64,000 nt of DNA from Chondrus crispus (lineage: Eukaryota > Rhodophyta > Florideophyceae > Gigartinales > Gigartinaceae), in assembly GCF_000350225.1 (NCBI RefSeq), contig NW_005178551.1, forward strand, positions 22,162 through 86,161, given 5' to 3'. The notes below the pieces were generated by a model that worked only from the letters and a program-made list of their open reading frames with translations, did no database searches and was not told the DNA's origin. Positions 54,669 to 64,000 of the stretch are shown in pieces. A program made the translations under genes and the position numbers. The first letter of the stretch is position 1. Each line of letters opens with the position of its first letter.

Positions 54669-56962
54669 ATGGAAACGCAGCCGCCTCCAACCGACAAAGC
54701 AGAAAGGGGGAATTTACCTGCTCAGGATCGTCCCTGTTCCGGAACCCAATCTCATCCGTCTTCTGATGTCGACAATGCGAGATCTCGGCGACAGAGGGGC
54801 CCGGCAGGAGCCAATCTGCGACGAAGAGAACACGTAAGGAATCGAGAGGAAAACGAGAGGGACGAAGGGTCTGATGCGCTTGTTCGTAGTAGCTCAGGAA
54901 ACTGGGCAGCGACAGAAGAGTTGCGCAATGAAGAGGGATTCTCGGGCAGTGATATTAACAGTACAGTACGGCCAGGCCCTAGTGACATTCGAGCAGTATC
55001 TGCCAGACCAAATGCAACCAAACAGTTAAGACCTAACATAGGGGAAGCATTGAGCTCGTTTCGCCTCTTTTTGGATAGCATGCAAAAATCTGTACTGGCT
55101 CGCCTTGATACAGTGTAAGGGAGCATGAACGGTGTTCAGAGAGACCTGGAGATTGTCAAAAACGCCCAAAAATCGTCAGCGCAGATATTGGAGCAAAAAG
55201 CAACACCTGATTGAAAGTCAACTCAAAGCGAACAGCAAGCACGTCTTCGAAATGGACGCTCAAGGATATCGTCGATATGGAAAACCCAACTTTGAAGTCC
55301 CAAGTGGAAAAAGTTTTTCGCATTTCTCTCATGTCGCAAGTTATGGCAGATTCTTTTTGCGATTGTATGGAGTACGCTTGGTCCATGGGATCAACCGTCG
55401 CCCATACCCACCTCGCAATGGCTGCTTTTCTTTACGGGCATCAAAAAAGCGATAAAAAGACTTAAGTCAGTCCCCGCTCGCGTTCATTGCGATTTCAAAT
55501 CTCGATTCGTGCGAACACTCTTCGTCCAGGGTGGAAAGCAGATCGAGAGAGATTGCATGCGTGAAAACGATACTCAAAGATCTTTGAAAACGAGCGTTCC
55601 TCCAGAGAATAGAGACGCCCATGGAAGGTCCTTCGCATGATTGGAAAAGGAACCAGGCGTATCCAGTCTCATGATGCCTGTGCAAAAACCCCCGTACTAG
55701 CTGAATTCTAAGTACGTCGGAAGGCATGCATTACAGAAAACTCGACAGTTGGTGGAGACCAAAGCAAAACCGGATAAGAAGGATGTCGACACGAAGAACG
55801 GACGTGAAAGCCTGTACATTGCCCACACCGTATACTCAATGTCTACAGATTTTTTGAGAGAATCACGTGTCGCGGCCAGGAAACGCTTCTTCCAGGATCT
55901 GGGGTTTGCGCTTAGACCTTGGGAGGCAAGTAGAGGAATACCGGAGGAGTTCGGCCAGCCCAATATTGCCTTGAAGTATCCAGAGCACCCGTTCAATTTC
56001 CGTGACCATGTGCCATCTGCCGTGACATCAGATGCCCCTAACGCAAGTGTTTGACCTTGCAAGCTCTGAAAGAAATGATTTCTTGTCGGCTGGAACTTGA
56101 CGTTCTGGTTGATTACTACGTGATCGTCGGAGATGGTTTGCTGAAGAACGGGATACAAAAGAGGGGGTTTAAGCCTGCGGAACGAAAGCAGATGTACCGT
56201 ACAACCAATCTTGCACGTGTTGCTGTCAACATTTTCGTTGCGCTAACTCAAGGGAGAGGAATTACTGAGTTCCTTGGGAGCCACTCTGGGTCGTTATGAG
56301 CCGTGTACAGGACTGCTTTGCTCTTTCGATGGTTCGTTCGTGACATTATCAATGGCAGTCGTCATTACGATATGCCATCCACGTTGACAGGGGAGACCCA
56401 GATATGCCTGCAACAGAAAAAAGGGAAAGGCGTTGGTCAGGAGCAACCAGATCTCAGCGCACTGAGGACAGGTTGCTCCCGCTACCATGGAAACGATCCA
56501 AACAATGAAGATAAACTTTTTGAAGAAGTGGATGACAGCATACAGTTTTCTGGTGAGCTGGAAGAAAGTGAAGGTGCGCCAAAAGGTGGCAAAAGGCGGT
56601 TATGTAAGAGTCAGATAGTTGATGAAGATCTGAGTGGCCGCGAACACAGCGATGAGTCGCAGCAAGGAAGCACCATGATTCGTTTAAAAATAAGGGACTT
56701 CATCCCCGGGCACTGGAAGCAGAAAGATATATTGGATGCTTACATCTTAAGAATGTCCCCAGCGCAATTTAATCAGCTCTGCACGGACTCGCTCAGGACA
56801 ACTGAAAAGGTGTACAATCCTGTAAACGCCCTTAATCGTCGTGACCTGACAGAAGTTCATGCAATAGCTGAAGATGATGATGATTGGGAAGATCGTTCTG
56901 ACGATGGATTTGATTTTGACGATCTCCTTCATCATGCGGAGGAAGGGGCGAATGAAAACTGA
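54669..56962 (+). pseudogene. Gene B': paralogue of the 33-35 kb gene, broken
   Basis: Successive frames: 54669-55118 (polar N-terminus ending MQKSVLARLDTV), a TAA, then a coiled coil (GSMNGVQRDLEIVKNAQKSS). A frame change leads to 55211-55465 (WTLKDIVDMENPTLKSQVEK), then 55749-56054 (MSTDFLRESRVAARKRFFQD, LGFAL, shared with gene B), 56051-56299 and 56303-56962. The last part is polar and ends in an acidic tail (EDDDDWEDRSDDGFDFDD), as in gene B. Layout (coiled coil, TDFL block, acidic tail) parallels gene B. Several stops and frameshifts; no enzyme motif. Confidence 0.5.
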
Positions 56963-57029
56963 AATAAAATCGTCCCGCAGCTAGCATCGAAGACGTTTAT
57001 CTTCTAGCGGACCGCGAGGAGCGGCGATG

Positions 57030-57650
57030 GGGAGATGAAGATGGAGGATAACGACGTCATCGGTGGTACACGAGGTTGGGTCGGTCGTGCGGGAGAGGTT
57101 GCGTTAGTGGCGGGAGTACGTGCTGGGGTTATGAATGTCAATTTTTTTAGGTAAGCCATACAGTGCACTGCTGGACAAATTGAGATGAGGATGGAGGATA
57201 ACGACCGCATTGGTGGTACTCGAGGTTGGGTGGGTCGTGCCGGACAGGTTGCGTTAGTGAGAGAGTACGTGCTCGATTTGTGGAGGGCGAGGTGTGGTGG
57301 AGTGGGAGATCCAGCCGGTGGGAAGGCAGCTTCTGGGGGAGTCGGGAATTGGGGACGGGTGCTCAATGCGAGCAGATAGATCGGCCCGCGGGGAAGACGA
57401 TTGCACACACCCCTTGATTCTGGACGGAATGAAAAGAGGATTTCTTGCCGTTGTTTCCAAACCATTGTGAATGTCAATTTTTTAGGGAAGCCATACAGTG
57501 CACTGGTGAGCAATTTTTTAGGTAAGCCATACAGGGCACTGCTGGACAAATTGAGATGAGAATGGAGGATAACGACGGCGTCGGTGGTACTCGAGGTTGG
57601 GTGGGTCGTGCCGGACAGGTTGCGTTAGTGGGGGGAGTACGTGCTGTGTA
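57030..57650. repeat. Tandem-like repeats, three copies
   Basis: The block GATGGAGGATAACGAC followed by CTCGAGGTTGGGTGGGTCGT-like sequence recurs near 57040, 57190 and 57563. Copies are linked by TAGGTAAGCCATACAGTGCA and GCTGGACAAATTGAGATGA. Spacing is irregular (about 150 and 370 bp) because the second interval holds extra sequence. It lies directly downstream of gene B'. Confidence 0.85.
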
Positions 57651-57992
57651 CTGTGGGAGCGTGATACTGTACTACCTTGCAATTCATGCAGTAACACTTT
57701 GTTGGCTTAAGGTATGTGCGCTGAGCCACACGTGATCCGCATCAGTGGTCCAGCTTATTACTAAAAAAATATTGTGAGGTCCATAACAGCAACGTAACGA
57801 CCTTTAACAGACATGATCGACCCTACTACTTTTGGTTTGTACATTTACTACCTTTTACAATTTTTTTCGGCTTGCGTGACTGGTTGCATTGCTGATTTAT
57901 ACATATTTATCAATTCACAAAATTTGATTATCTGGAACACTGAATATTATTGATCTGGCATTTAGCGCCTTTGCAGTGCACCTGCTCTGTAC
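57651..57992. other. AT-rich spacer
   Basis: Nothing coding or repeated seen. Confidence 0.4.
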
Positions 57993-58319
57993 TTGACTTT
58001 GGACGATATAGTCGAAAGCACAAAAAAGAGAGACGTAAAACTTGCTGCTGAGAGGCATCTCAAAACTGAGAAGAAGGCCCAGTGGGACCGCAGTCGAGCC
58101 GAGATGCGATTCTCGAAGGAGAATCGCCGTACAAAGTCAGCAGCTGAACCAAAATCCCCAGCCCCGCTGTCTCCCCCACAGCCTGAACGTTTTTCTCCGA
58201 CTTCTGGGGCGAGATTCGGAGCTGTAATGAGTAGTACACTCTCGAGGCAAGCGTTCAGTAAGGATTTGAGGGGTGAAGAGGAAGTTGTGGAATCTCTGTT
58301 ATCGCTTTCCAGTACATAA
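57993..58319 (+). pseudogene. Basic C-terminal protein fragment
   Basis: 108 codons, basic and helical at the start (STKKRDVKLAAERHLKTEKK), then Pro/Ser-rich. It looks like the tail of a DNA-binding transposon protein, but there is no upstream partner and the family is not recognised. A longer minus-strand frame over the same bases is Ser-rich and probably a shadow. Confidence 0.3.
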
Positions 58320-58742
58320 CAAAAATCACCAAATTGCCCCTCTTTGCCATTTGAGCCCTTTTGGCACGTATCGGAAAATGTCGAATGGCTTCCAACAGGT
58401 TGTTTTTGCCAGAGCCTTTTCGTCGTGGATGGCACATGGACACCCGACTGGCTGTAGCAGGCACTTTTTGGCTGCTCGGGATAGTGCCATTCAAAACTTG
58501 TGGGGCTCTGCCAAAAAATTCCCAAATTGCCCCGGCCAGGAAGGGTACCCACTGCACAAGAGTTGCTCGTGAATAAATCTCTCTCCAAAAATGAAAACTG
58601 TAAAGGGGAGGTACTCCAATTGTGGAACAGAATTTGTCCACGACCCCGTATCTCCGGCGTCCGCCATCTGGGCATAGCGAAACTTATATCACTAAAAAGC
58701 TCTCTGTGCCGTCCAAAACATATCTGAAATTCACAAAGTGTA
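58320..58742. repeat. Region with GGGGCAATTTGGGAATTTTT-type repeats
   Basis: On the minus strand, GTACCCTTCCTGGCCGGGGC and AATTTGGGAATTTTTT (about 58512-58560) closely resemble 10980-11012. A second weaker copy, GGGGCAATTTGGTGATTTTT, ends at about 58320. Possibly ends of a small non-autonomous element; limits are not clear. Confidence 0.4.
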
Positions 58743-58764
58743 AGGAAACCATGCATGGTTTCCT
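58743..58764. repeat. Perfect 22-bp palindrome
   Basis: AGGAAACCATGCATGGTTTC followed by CT: 11-bp arms with no loop. Confidence 0.85.
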
Positions 58765-58996
58765 CGGACATGTCCGAATAGAGAGTTTACGGCCCGCAAA
58801 TAGGACTTCGTAAAATTTGAAATATGATTCACAAAAGACACGCGAAAACTCGGGAAATTCCCCTTACGCAGGGCCGTGTGTGACAGAAAATATGAGAACG
58901 AGGGGTGCCCTTCGACCCTCACACTCCCTGAACACACGCTACCCACGCCCAGAGAGGACATGAAACAGAAAGACTACCAGAGTTGCTCGAGGTCGT

Positions 58997-60076
58997 TTGC
59001 AACGTCGTCGTCGTGCGTTCTATGCAGCGCTACCTACCGACGTTATTCCCCTTTTCAAGTACCGCACGTACAGAAACTTCCAACACTATCAACGTGATGT
59101 GCGCAAGATAGAGATCAGGTCTTTGCAGATTTTTTATGCTAACTTTAACCTTAATGCATACAGTGAGCTTGACGCGATGAGGCAATTCCGATTTCTCCCG
59201 AAGTAAATCTGTCCTGTTGCGAGCATAATGGGGTGGAACGGGGGCTTAACTACTCGCTTTCGATATCATTGTAATACAGTGACCGCATGCTGCATTGCCC
59301 TTAGCAAAATGGCAACGCCCTATCGTTGGTATGATTTAGAGACCTGCTTTGCGATGAAGGCATCCAAGATGAGTCAGATTTTTCGGGAGGTCGTCGAAGG
59401 CTTCGTTGAAGACCAGGGTCATATTCTTACCGAAATGAGAACTGATCTCAAAGAAGAGAGAGCAGTGGATTGGTCAAGCGCAATCCATGAAAAAGGGGCT
59501 CCTGTAGATAGCTGCATTGGATTCATAGACTGCACTAAGATTGAGATATGTCGTCCAGGAGGTGAAGGGGCTATGCAACGCAGTTGCTACTCAGGTCATA
59601 AGCGTATGCACTGCTTAGTGTATTAAACAATAACCACGCCGGATGGCCTGATCCTGCATATGTATGGTCTAGAAGAGGGTCGTCGTCACGATCTCACACT
59701 GCTGAGGAATAGTGGTATCGAAAACAGTTTGTATCAGTCCATGGTTTCGGAAAATAGGCAGTTCTCAATTTATGGAGATGCGGCGTACATTATGCACCCC
59801 TGGCCTTAGACTTCTTTTCCAAATTTGACGGCGACACCAGCCCAACCACTCTACAATACATCTATGAGTGCAGTACGGGAAGCGGTGGAGTGGTCCTACA
59901 AAGACATAAAGCCAATGTGGTCATCACAAGACTTTCAAAGAAATTTGAAAGTACGAGAGTCACTTAATGCTCTTTTATACATCTGTGGCGCTCTTCTCTC
60001 CAATATGAAGTGCTGCTTTGGTCATGGAGGGCAAGTTTCCACATATTTCGGGTGCAAGGCACCTTCGATTGAGTGA
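58997..60076 (+). pseudogene. PIF/Harbinger-like (DDE_4) transposase, three stops
   Basis: A single frame of about 360 codons broken only by TAA 59204-59206, TAA 59624-59626 and TAG 59807-59809. The N-terminal half reads LDAMRQFRFLPK-stop-ICPVA. The DDE_Tnp_4 core shows DSCIGFIDCTKIEICRPGG (first Asp), QRSCYSGHKRMHCLVY, TPDGLILHMYGLEEGRRHD, FSIYGDAAYIMHP (second Asp) and SAVREAVEWSYKDIKPMW (Glu). All three catalytic acids remain. No frameshift has accumulated, so loss is recent or the copy count is high. A partner MADF-type protein and terminal repeats were not identified; the basic fragment at 57993-58319 is a candidate relic of the former. Confidence 0.8.
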
Positions 60077-60184
60077 TATTATTCAAACTCGTAATCGTGA
60101 TGAGATTTATATTGCATCAACAAGGAACAGTACTACTGTAGTACCAAGTAAATTCATTTTGAGTGTCGTCAATCGCTAAGCTTC

Positions 60185-60996
60185 TGTAGTGTAGTGACCC
60201 TCCGCCCTATGTCCCTGGTCACCGCCGTCGCGGGGCTGCGTTCCTCTCCTTTGACACGTGTGTGACACATGTGCTCATCCAAAGTGTACGCGTACACTTT
60301 AGATGAGCCCACACGTGTATGATAAGCGCGCCACACGTGTACTCTGCGGGCACACTTGAGAAGGTACACCACGTGTACTACACGTGGCCACACGTGAATG
60401 ACAGTCGTATGACACGTATAGGATACGTGTACGACACGTGTACGACACGTGTACATACGTGGTGCCCACAAGCTTCTACGCTAATTAGCGTCTAATGCCA
60501 AGTGGCAATTCTAATGACGATAATTAATTATTAATTACCCATTTAGTAACCGACGCCGACGACGGCGCTCGGCCTATATTGGTCGAGTGTCGAAAGGCGC
60601 TACAGTAAAGAGGCATCACTGATGCCCAGGTGATCGGACCCCATCTCTGGTAGGTCCCTCTACGGTGCTATCTAGTTGGCTAAGTCTAGTACCTGCACCT
60701 TTCGTCGTCATCCTTTTCATTGTTTTTCCTTTACTTTTTCCCCTATTTTCTGCATTTCTACAGTATCTTTCTTCTTCGTTCTTCTTTCTTCTTCTTGTCG
60801 TTTACTACTTCTTGCGCACTCCCGCTGGAGTGCACCCCTACGTGCACGCCGCGATCTACCCGCGGTACCACGTCGACTCCCCTGAGTAACCCGGACAGAG
60901 GGACTCGAACACCCTGGTGGTGACTGTGACTTGCGTTGCGCTTTCTACAGCGAGATTTAGGCCCTCGTTGGCAGTGTGGAGGTGCACTGCACTACA
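60185..60996. repeat. LTR-like block with G-box array
   Basis: An 812-bp segment beginning TGTAGTGTAGTGACCC and ending GGTGCACTGCACTACA, so its ends are TG...CA and mutually inverted. Read left to right it has a dense CACGTG region, a TATA-like CCTATATTGG (about 60570), then GCTACAGTAAAG and a pyrimidine-rich stretch. That order suits U3-R-U5 on the plus strand. No matching 5-bp target duplication is found. The adjacent gag fragment is on the minus strand, so the orientation, and whether the two belong together, is unresolved. Its layout resembles the solo LTR at 62613-63651 but the sequence is different. Confidence 0.6.
60238..60460. promoter_or_regulatory. Array of eight CACGTG boxes
   Basis: CACGTG occurs eight times, starting at about 60255, with several near variants (TACGTG, CACGTA, CACATG) and the palindrome AAAGTGTACGCGTACACTTT between them. 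CACGTG is the core bound by bHLH and bZIP factors in eukaryotes. The array sits where the U3 enhancer of the LTR would be; regulatory use is inferred. Confidence 0.6.
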
Positions 60997-61026
60997 CGCA
61001 CCTCCATAGATAGCAAACTGGGCCAA

Positions 61027-61413
61027 CTAGAGATGCATCACGGCGTTGCGAAGCAGTCCGAACTTCGCATCGTCGTTGAATCCCGCCTTCTCGTAGAGAC
61101 GGTCTGAGTTTCGAAGAGACCTACTGAGATCTCCGAAAGATAGGCGAGCGGCCATCGTATCCCGAATCACATCTTCAGGTGATTCAACGGGGGCGAACCG
61201 CTCGACCAAGTCCTTCTTGACCTTCTGGTAGTCGGAGCCATCTGCACTGATATCTCCGTCCTTGACAAAGATTTGATAAAAGAAGTCGAATGCATCTCCA
61301 TCCAGGTAGCGAAGGAGTTCAGATGCCCTGTCTTCGTCCGATTTACGAGAGGTGGCAACATTTTCGAACACGAAGAAGAACTTGTGGGCGTCGGCCGGTT
61401 TCGACCCGTCAAA
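61027..61413 (-). pseudogene. Retrotransposon gag fragment
   Basis: The frame opens just after a TAG with FDGSKPADAHKFFFVFENVA and continues ASELLRYLDGDAFDFFYQIF and VKKDLVERFAPVESPEDVIR, the pattern of LTR-retrotransposon gag. It stops after about 125 codons, 30 bp from the LTR-like block. No pol sequence is nearby, so this is a deletion remnant. Confidence 0.65.
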
Positions 61414-62117
61414 CTATGACAGAGAGCCGTCTTCTTTGCCACCCCTCCACAAGAGTACCATCATGGTACTACCGCCAACATGATGTTGGCGGCGAAAGAG
61501 GGGGGAAGAAGGAAGGCCGCGCGTGTAGGGGAGCGAGATGTCTGGAAAGGGAAAGCAGAACAGAGAAAAGTTTATTGCAATGGGGGGTCGGTCGGGGGTG
61601 TTGTTGTGTTCTGCCCCCATTGCGGTGTGTCGCGGCGCGCCCATTTCTCTTATAGAGGGGCCGCCATCATCATCCACTCCACAGGACCACTGCTCTTCAA
61701 AGGGAGATTATCCACGTGTACACCTGGGGTACACGTAAACCAATAAAATCACCTTTTTGAGGCTTTGGTCCTGGGGCTGGGGCCACTCCTGGGTATTGTA
61801 CCCTGTACAAGAAGGGTCCACCCATTCTTGAACAGTACCACCACCACTTGAACAAAATCAAAATATGAAATATGTATCCAGAAAAACGAAACTTGATCAA
61901 TAAATACTGCATTACTCTCCATGACGCATGCGAAATCCTTTGTAACATGGCGGGAAATGCAAACAGCCCACTCTAAAGCACATATTCGAATTTGCCACCC
62001 TCGATAACCCCAGTGCCCATTGCCGCGTTGTTTACAAATGCAAATTGAGTCCCCAGCATGCAATCTGGACTTGACACAAATCCCGAGACTGAAAATCATC
62101 GACATTCGCCAGTCTTC
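61414..62117. other. Spacer and 5' part of a pogo element
   Basis: No gene up to the pogo transposase start. The left terminus of that element should lie here; GGTACC-like motifs near 61800 are suggestive but no inverted partner is in the window. Confidence 0.35.
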
Positions 62118-64000
62118 ATGGCCAGAGCTAAGAGACTTTCTAAAGCTGAGAAATGCTTTCAAATGGCCATTGTAGCTACTGAAAAGCACTATGTATCCCG
62201 CCGTCGTGCTGCATTAATTGCGGGTCTGCCTCTTTCCACTTTCCAATATCAGTTGCAACACAAAGACGACCCACCACGATCCCGTTCATACCCCACCAAC
62301 TCCGAAGAAAAGATCATGGTTGATCTAATTCAGCGTTATCCAGGCCGGGGTTTCCGGCTAAACCGCGAAGACATCAAAGATGCTGTTCAAATGGTAGTAA
62401 ACGCTTTGCCTCAGCACCGCCAAAACACGCTTCCTTCATAAACAATCGCCCCGGCAAGGCGTTTTTGCGAAACTTTTTGAGTCGCCATCAAGATGACATC
62501 AGCTTTCGCCGTACGACTAAGGAACAGGAGATTCGTTGGAGAGCCTGCAACGCCGAAACTTTGACAAATCATTTTTCTCCATCAAGAAAATCATCCAGGA
62601 CAACAGTATAGATGTAGTGCAATACGCACCTGGAAAGGGGGGTGAAAAGAAAGGAAAATATTTGGATATGAAAAGTAGTCCGGGCTGGGGGACACACGTG
62701 TGAATAATTGCACAGTTTTGATTTTTAATTATTTTATTTTATTTAGTTAATTAGTTGGCATTAATTTTGCTGACACTAGATTAGATCTAGGATCTAGCGC
62801 CGCGAGCTACTGTAGTGACTCCGGCGGGGCGATATATACCTTAGCCCTCTGACCACCAAGTCAGTAAAGGTAACCCGAGTTGCCAGAGTTGAATGTCGTC
62901 TTGGTCGAAATCCGTCTCTACCAAGACGCTCCCTTTTACCTAAGCCTACGGCATCCTTTGCGCTCGGGGGTTCCCTTTTTCTTTTTCCTTTATTTCCCTA
63001 TTCATTTCTACCTCTATCTCTATTTTCCCCTAATTGTGTTGGTTCCACTGGAGTTGGTTGCGACCGATCTGGTGTAGGTGTTTGAGCCATCGGGCAACAC
63101 GTTGTGTAGCGCTGCTACTGTTTCAAGTTCCGTCGGGAGGCTGTTGCAACGACGCCTCCGTCGAAGGTCTTACTGTACAAGACAGAGTTGGTACCACCTA
63201 TCGCGATTGCGATCGCGCTGGTGAGGGTGTTTTTAGCCATCGGGCAACACGTCGGTAGCAGCGCGGCTACACGGTTACGATCCCGTCGGGTAGTGCCGAG
63301 CCAGCCCCCGTCGAAGACCTTCAATTATACCCAAGGTGCTGAAGACGCTCGTCGAGCATTGGCCTCACAACCCAGCGAACCGCGGCTACGTGTAGACAAG
63401 ACCAAACCGCACTCGCCGAGCACTCAAGTCTTCGCAAGTCTCTACCACCATTTTCCTCCCGGGCCGGGCATCTTTCCTTAACCTCCCGTCGGAGTTGAGC
63501 TACCGTGGGCCGCAAGCCCACACAAGGGGAAAGGGAGTCTCGAGCGCTCCGTAGCGCGTGTCATCGGCAGTGGTTGTTGCTGTTGTTGTTTTACGTCTTT
63601 TTGTTTGACCGTCGGACTGTGTTCGCGGCCTGCCAGGCACATTGCACTACAATAGACTCATTTCACATCGCAAATTTGGACGAAACGGGCATGTCCCCAA
63701 ACAAAGACTGTCTAAAGTCTGACAAGCGCAAACATTTCGTCACAAGGTCATCTTTTGCGGTTCAGAGGTCTCCAGCATTCCGAAACATTGAGCGTATTAC
63801 AATGATGCCTGTTATATTCGCCAGTGGGTGTTTGGGGCGACCCCTTTTCGTTGTAAATGGCAAGTCTCTAAACTTTAGAGTATCGAATTACGGAGATGGA
63901 GAATGCGTTGAAACTATTGCCGATTGCCTTCCTAATGGCAGTTTAATTACCACACGTGAACATATCGCCGGAGTTGACTCCAGCAGCTTCATGGAATGTG
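62118..64000 (+). pseudogene. Pogo transposase, split by solo LTR, runs off window
   Basis: The N-terminal part (ARAKRLSKAEKCFQMAIVAT, RRRAALIAGLPLSTFQYQL) is related to the 11-13 kb copy. After frame changes near 62430 and 62570 it continues NNRPGKAFLRNFLSRHQDD, QEIRWRACNAETLTNHF and IIQDNSID. A 1,039-bp LTR then interrupts it. Beyond 63651 the same protein resumes: SFHIANLDETGMSPNKDC (first catalytic Asp) and VETIADCLPNGSLITTREHI. The other catalytic acids and the right end lie beyond the window. An alternative Met lies 20 codons upstream at 62058. Confidence 0.82.
62613..63651 (+). mobile_element. Solo LTR, 1,039 bp, with ATAGA target duplication
   Basis: Starts TGTAGTGCAATACGCACC and ends GGCACATTGCACTACA (TG...CA, inverted ends). 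ATAGA is present at 62608-62612 and again at 63652-63656, a 5-bp target duplication inside the pogo transposase frame. A TATA-like GATATATACC lies near 62831, followed by CAGTAAAGG, so the LTR reads on the plus strand. No internal coding sequence remains, as after recombination between two LTRs. Confidence 0.88.

Noticed and set aside
57030-57650. CRISPR-like array
   Set aside because: Only three irregularly spaced long repeats in eukaryotic DNA with no cas genes.
57962-58771. 269-codon minus-strand frame
   Set aside because: Ser- and Cys-rich, crosses several repeat blocks and a plus-strand basic fragment; no motif.
60169-60471. 100-codon minus-strand frame rich in His, Thr, Arg and Val
   Set aside because: It is produced by the repeated CACGTG motifs, not by a gene.
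60185-61413. LTR-like block and gag fragment as one element
   Set aside because: The TATA and pyrimidine-rich layout of the LTR reads on the plus strand while gag is on the minus strand, and no primer-binding site or clear polypurine tract joins them, so they are listed separately.

Overview
The window is eukaryotic nuclear DNA dominated by mobile elements. Only two host genes look intact, both intronless: a cystinosin-type transporter at 296-1123 (-) and a 1305-residue Roc-COR-TIR protein at 3261-7178 (+). Compact intronless genes set among Ty3/gypsy, Tc1/mariner, pogo, Harbinger-like and CACTA-related elements suggest a multicellular red alga of the Chondrus type. That is an inference of moderate-to-low confidence; no rRNA, tRNA or organelle gene is present to settle it.

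Layout. 0-8.6 kb: cystinosin homologue, a TA-flanked deletion derivative of a pogo element (1527-2371), a perfect 22-bp-arm hairpin (3112-3159), the TIR-ROCO gene, and a GC-rich stretch without a convincing gene. 8.6-15.1 kb: an IR/DR-type Tc1/mariner element (8608-10151), a TA-flanked pogo element (11071-13412) and a second pogo-like transposase (13566-15068). 15-19.2 kb: sparse, with transposon scraps, two palindromes and an unknown 201-residue ORF. 19.26-29.76 kb: a chromodomain-bearing Ty3/gypsy element with a truncated 5' LTR, two polypurine tracts and an antisense coding region before its 3' LTR. It ends inside an unrelated broken reading frame (29765-30445).

30-57 kb is the most unusual part. 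Two related gene pairs, here called A/B (31.1-35.1 kb) and A'/B' (48.1-57.0 kb), lie on the + strand. Between them is a cluster of decayed genes that resemble nucleic-acid-modification proteins: a 2-oxoglutarate/Fe(II) oxygenase-like gene (36760-37688, -), a ParB/methyltransferase-like gene (37892-40566, -) and a divergent amino-methyltransferase-like gene (40855-43887, +). A' and B' are separated by a CACTA/Plavaka-like transposase on the opposite strand (50467-54171). Tandem repeats occur at 46.6, 49.8 and 57.0 kb, and near-perfect palindromes at 42.0 and 45.3-45.8 kb.

57-64 kb: a Harbinger-like transposase broken only by three in-frame stops, an LTR-like block with eight CACGTG boxes, a gag fragment, and a pogo transposase split by a 1,039-bp solo LTR with an ATAGA target duplication.

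Almost every transposase or polyprotein is broken. Where the family consensus shows the lost residue, the stop usually corresponds to Trp, Gln or Arg, as expected from C-to-T or G-to-A change. The working picture is an old mobile-element landscape with few live genes; the TIR-ROCO protein and the modification-gene cluster are the parts most worth following.
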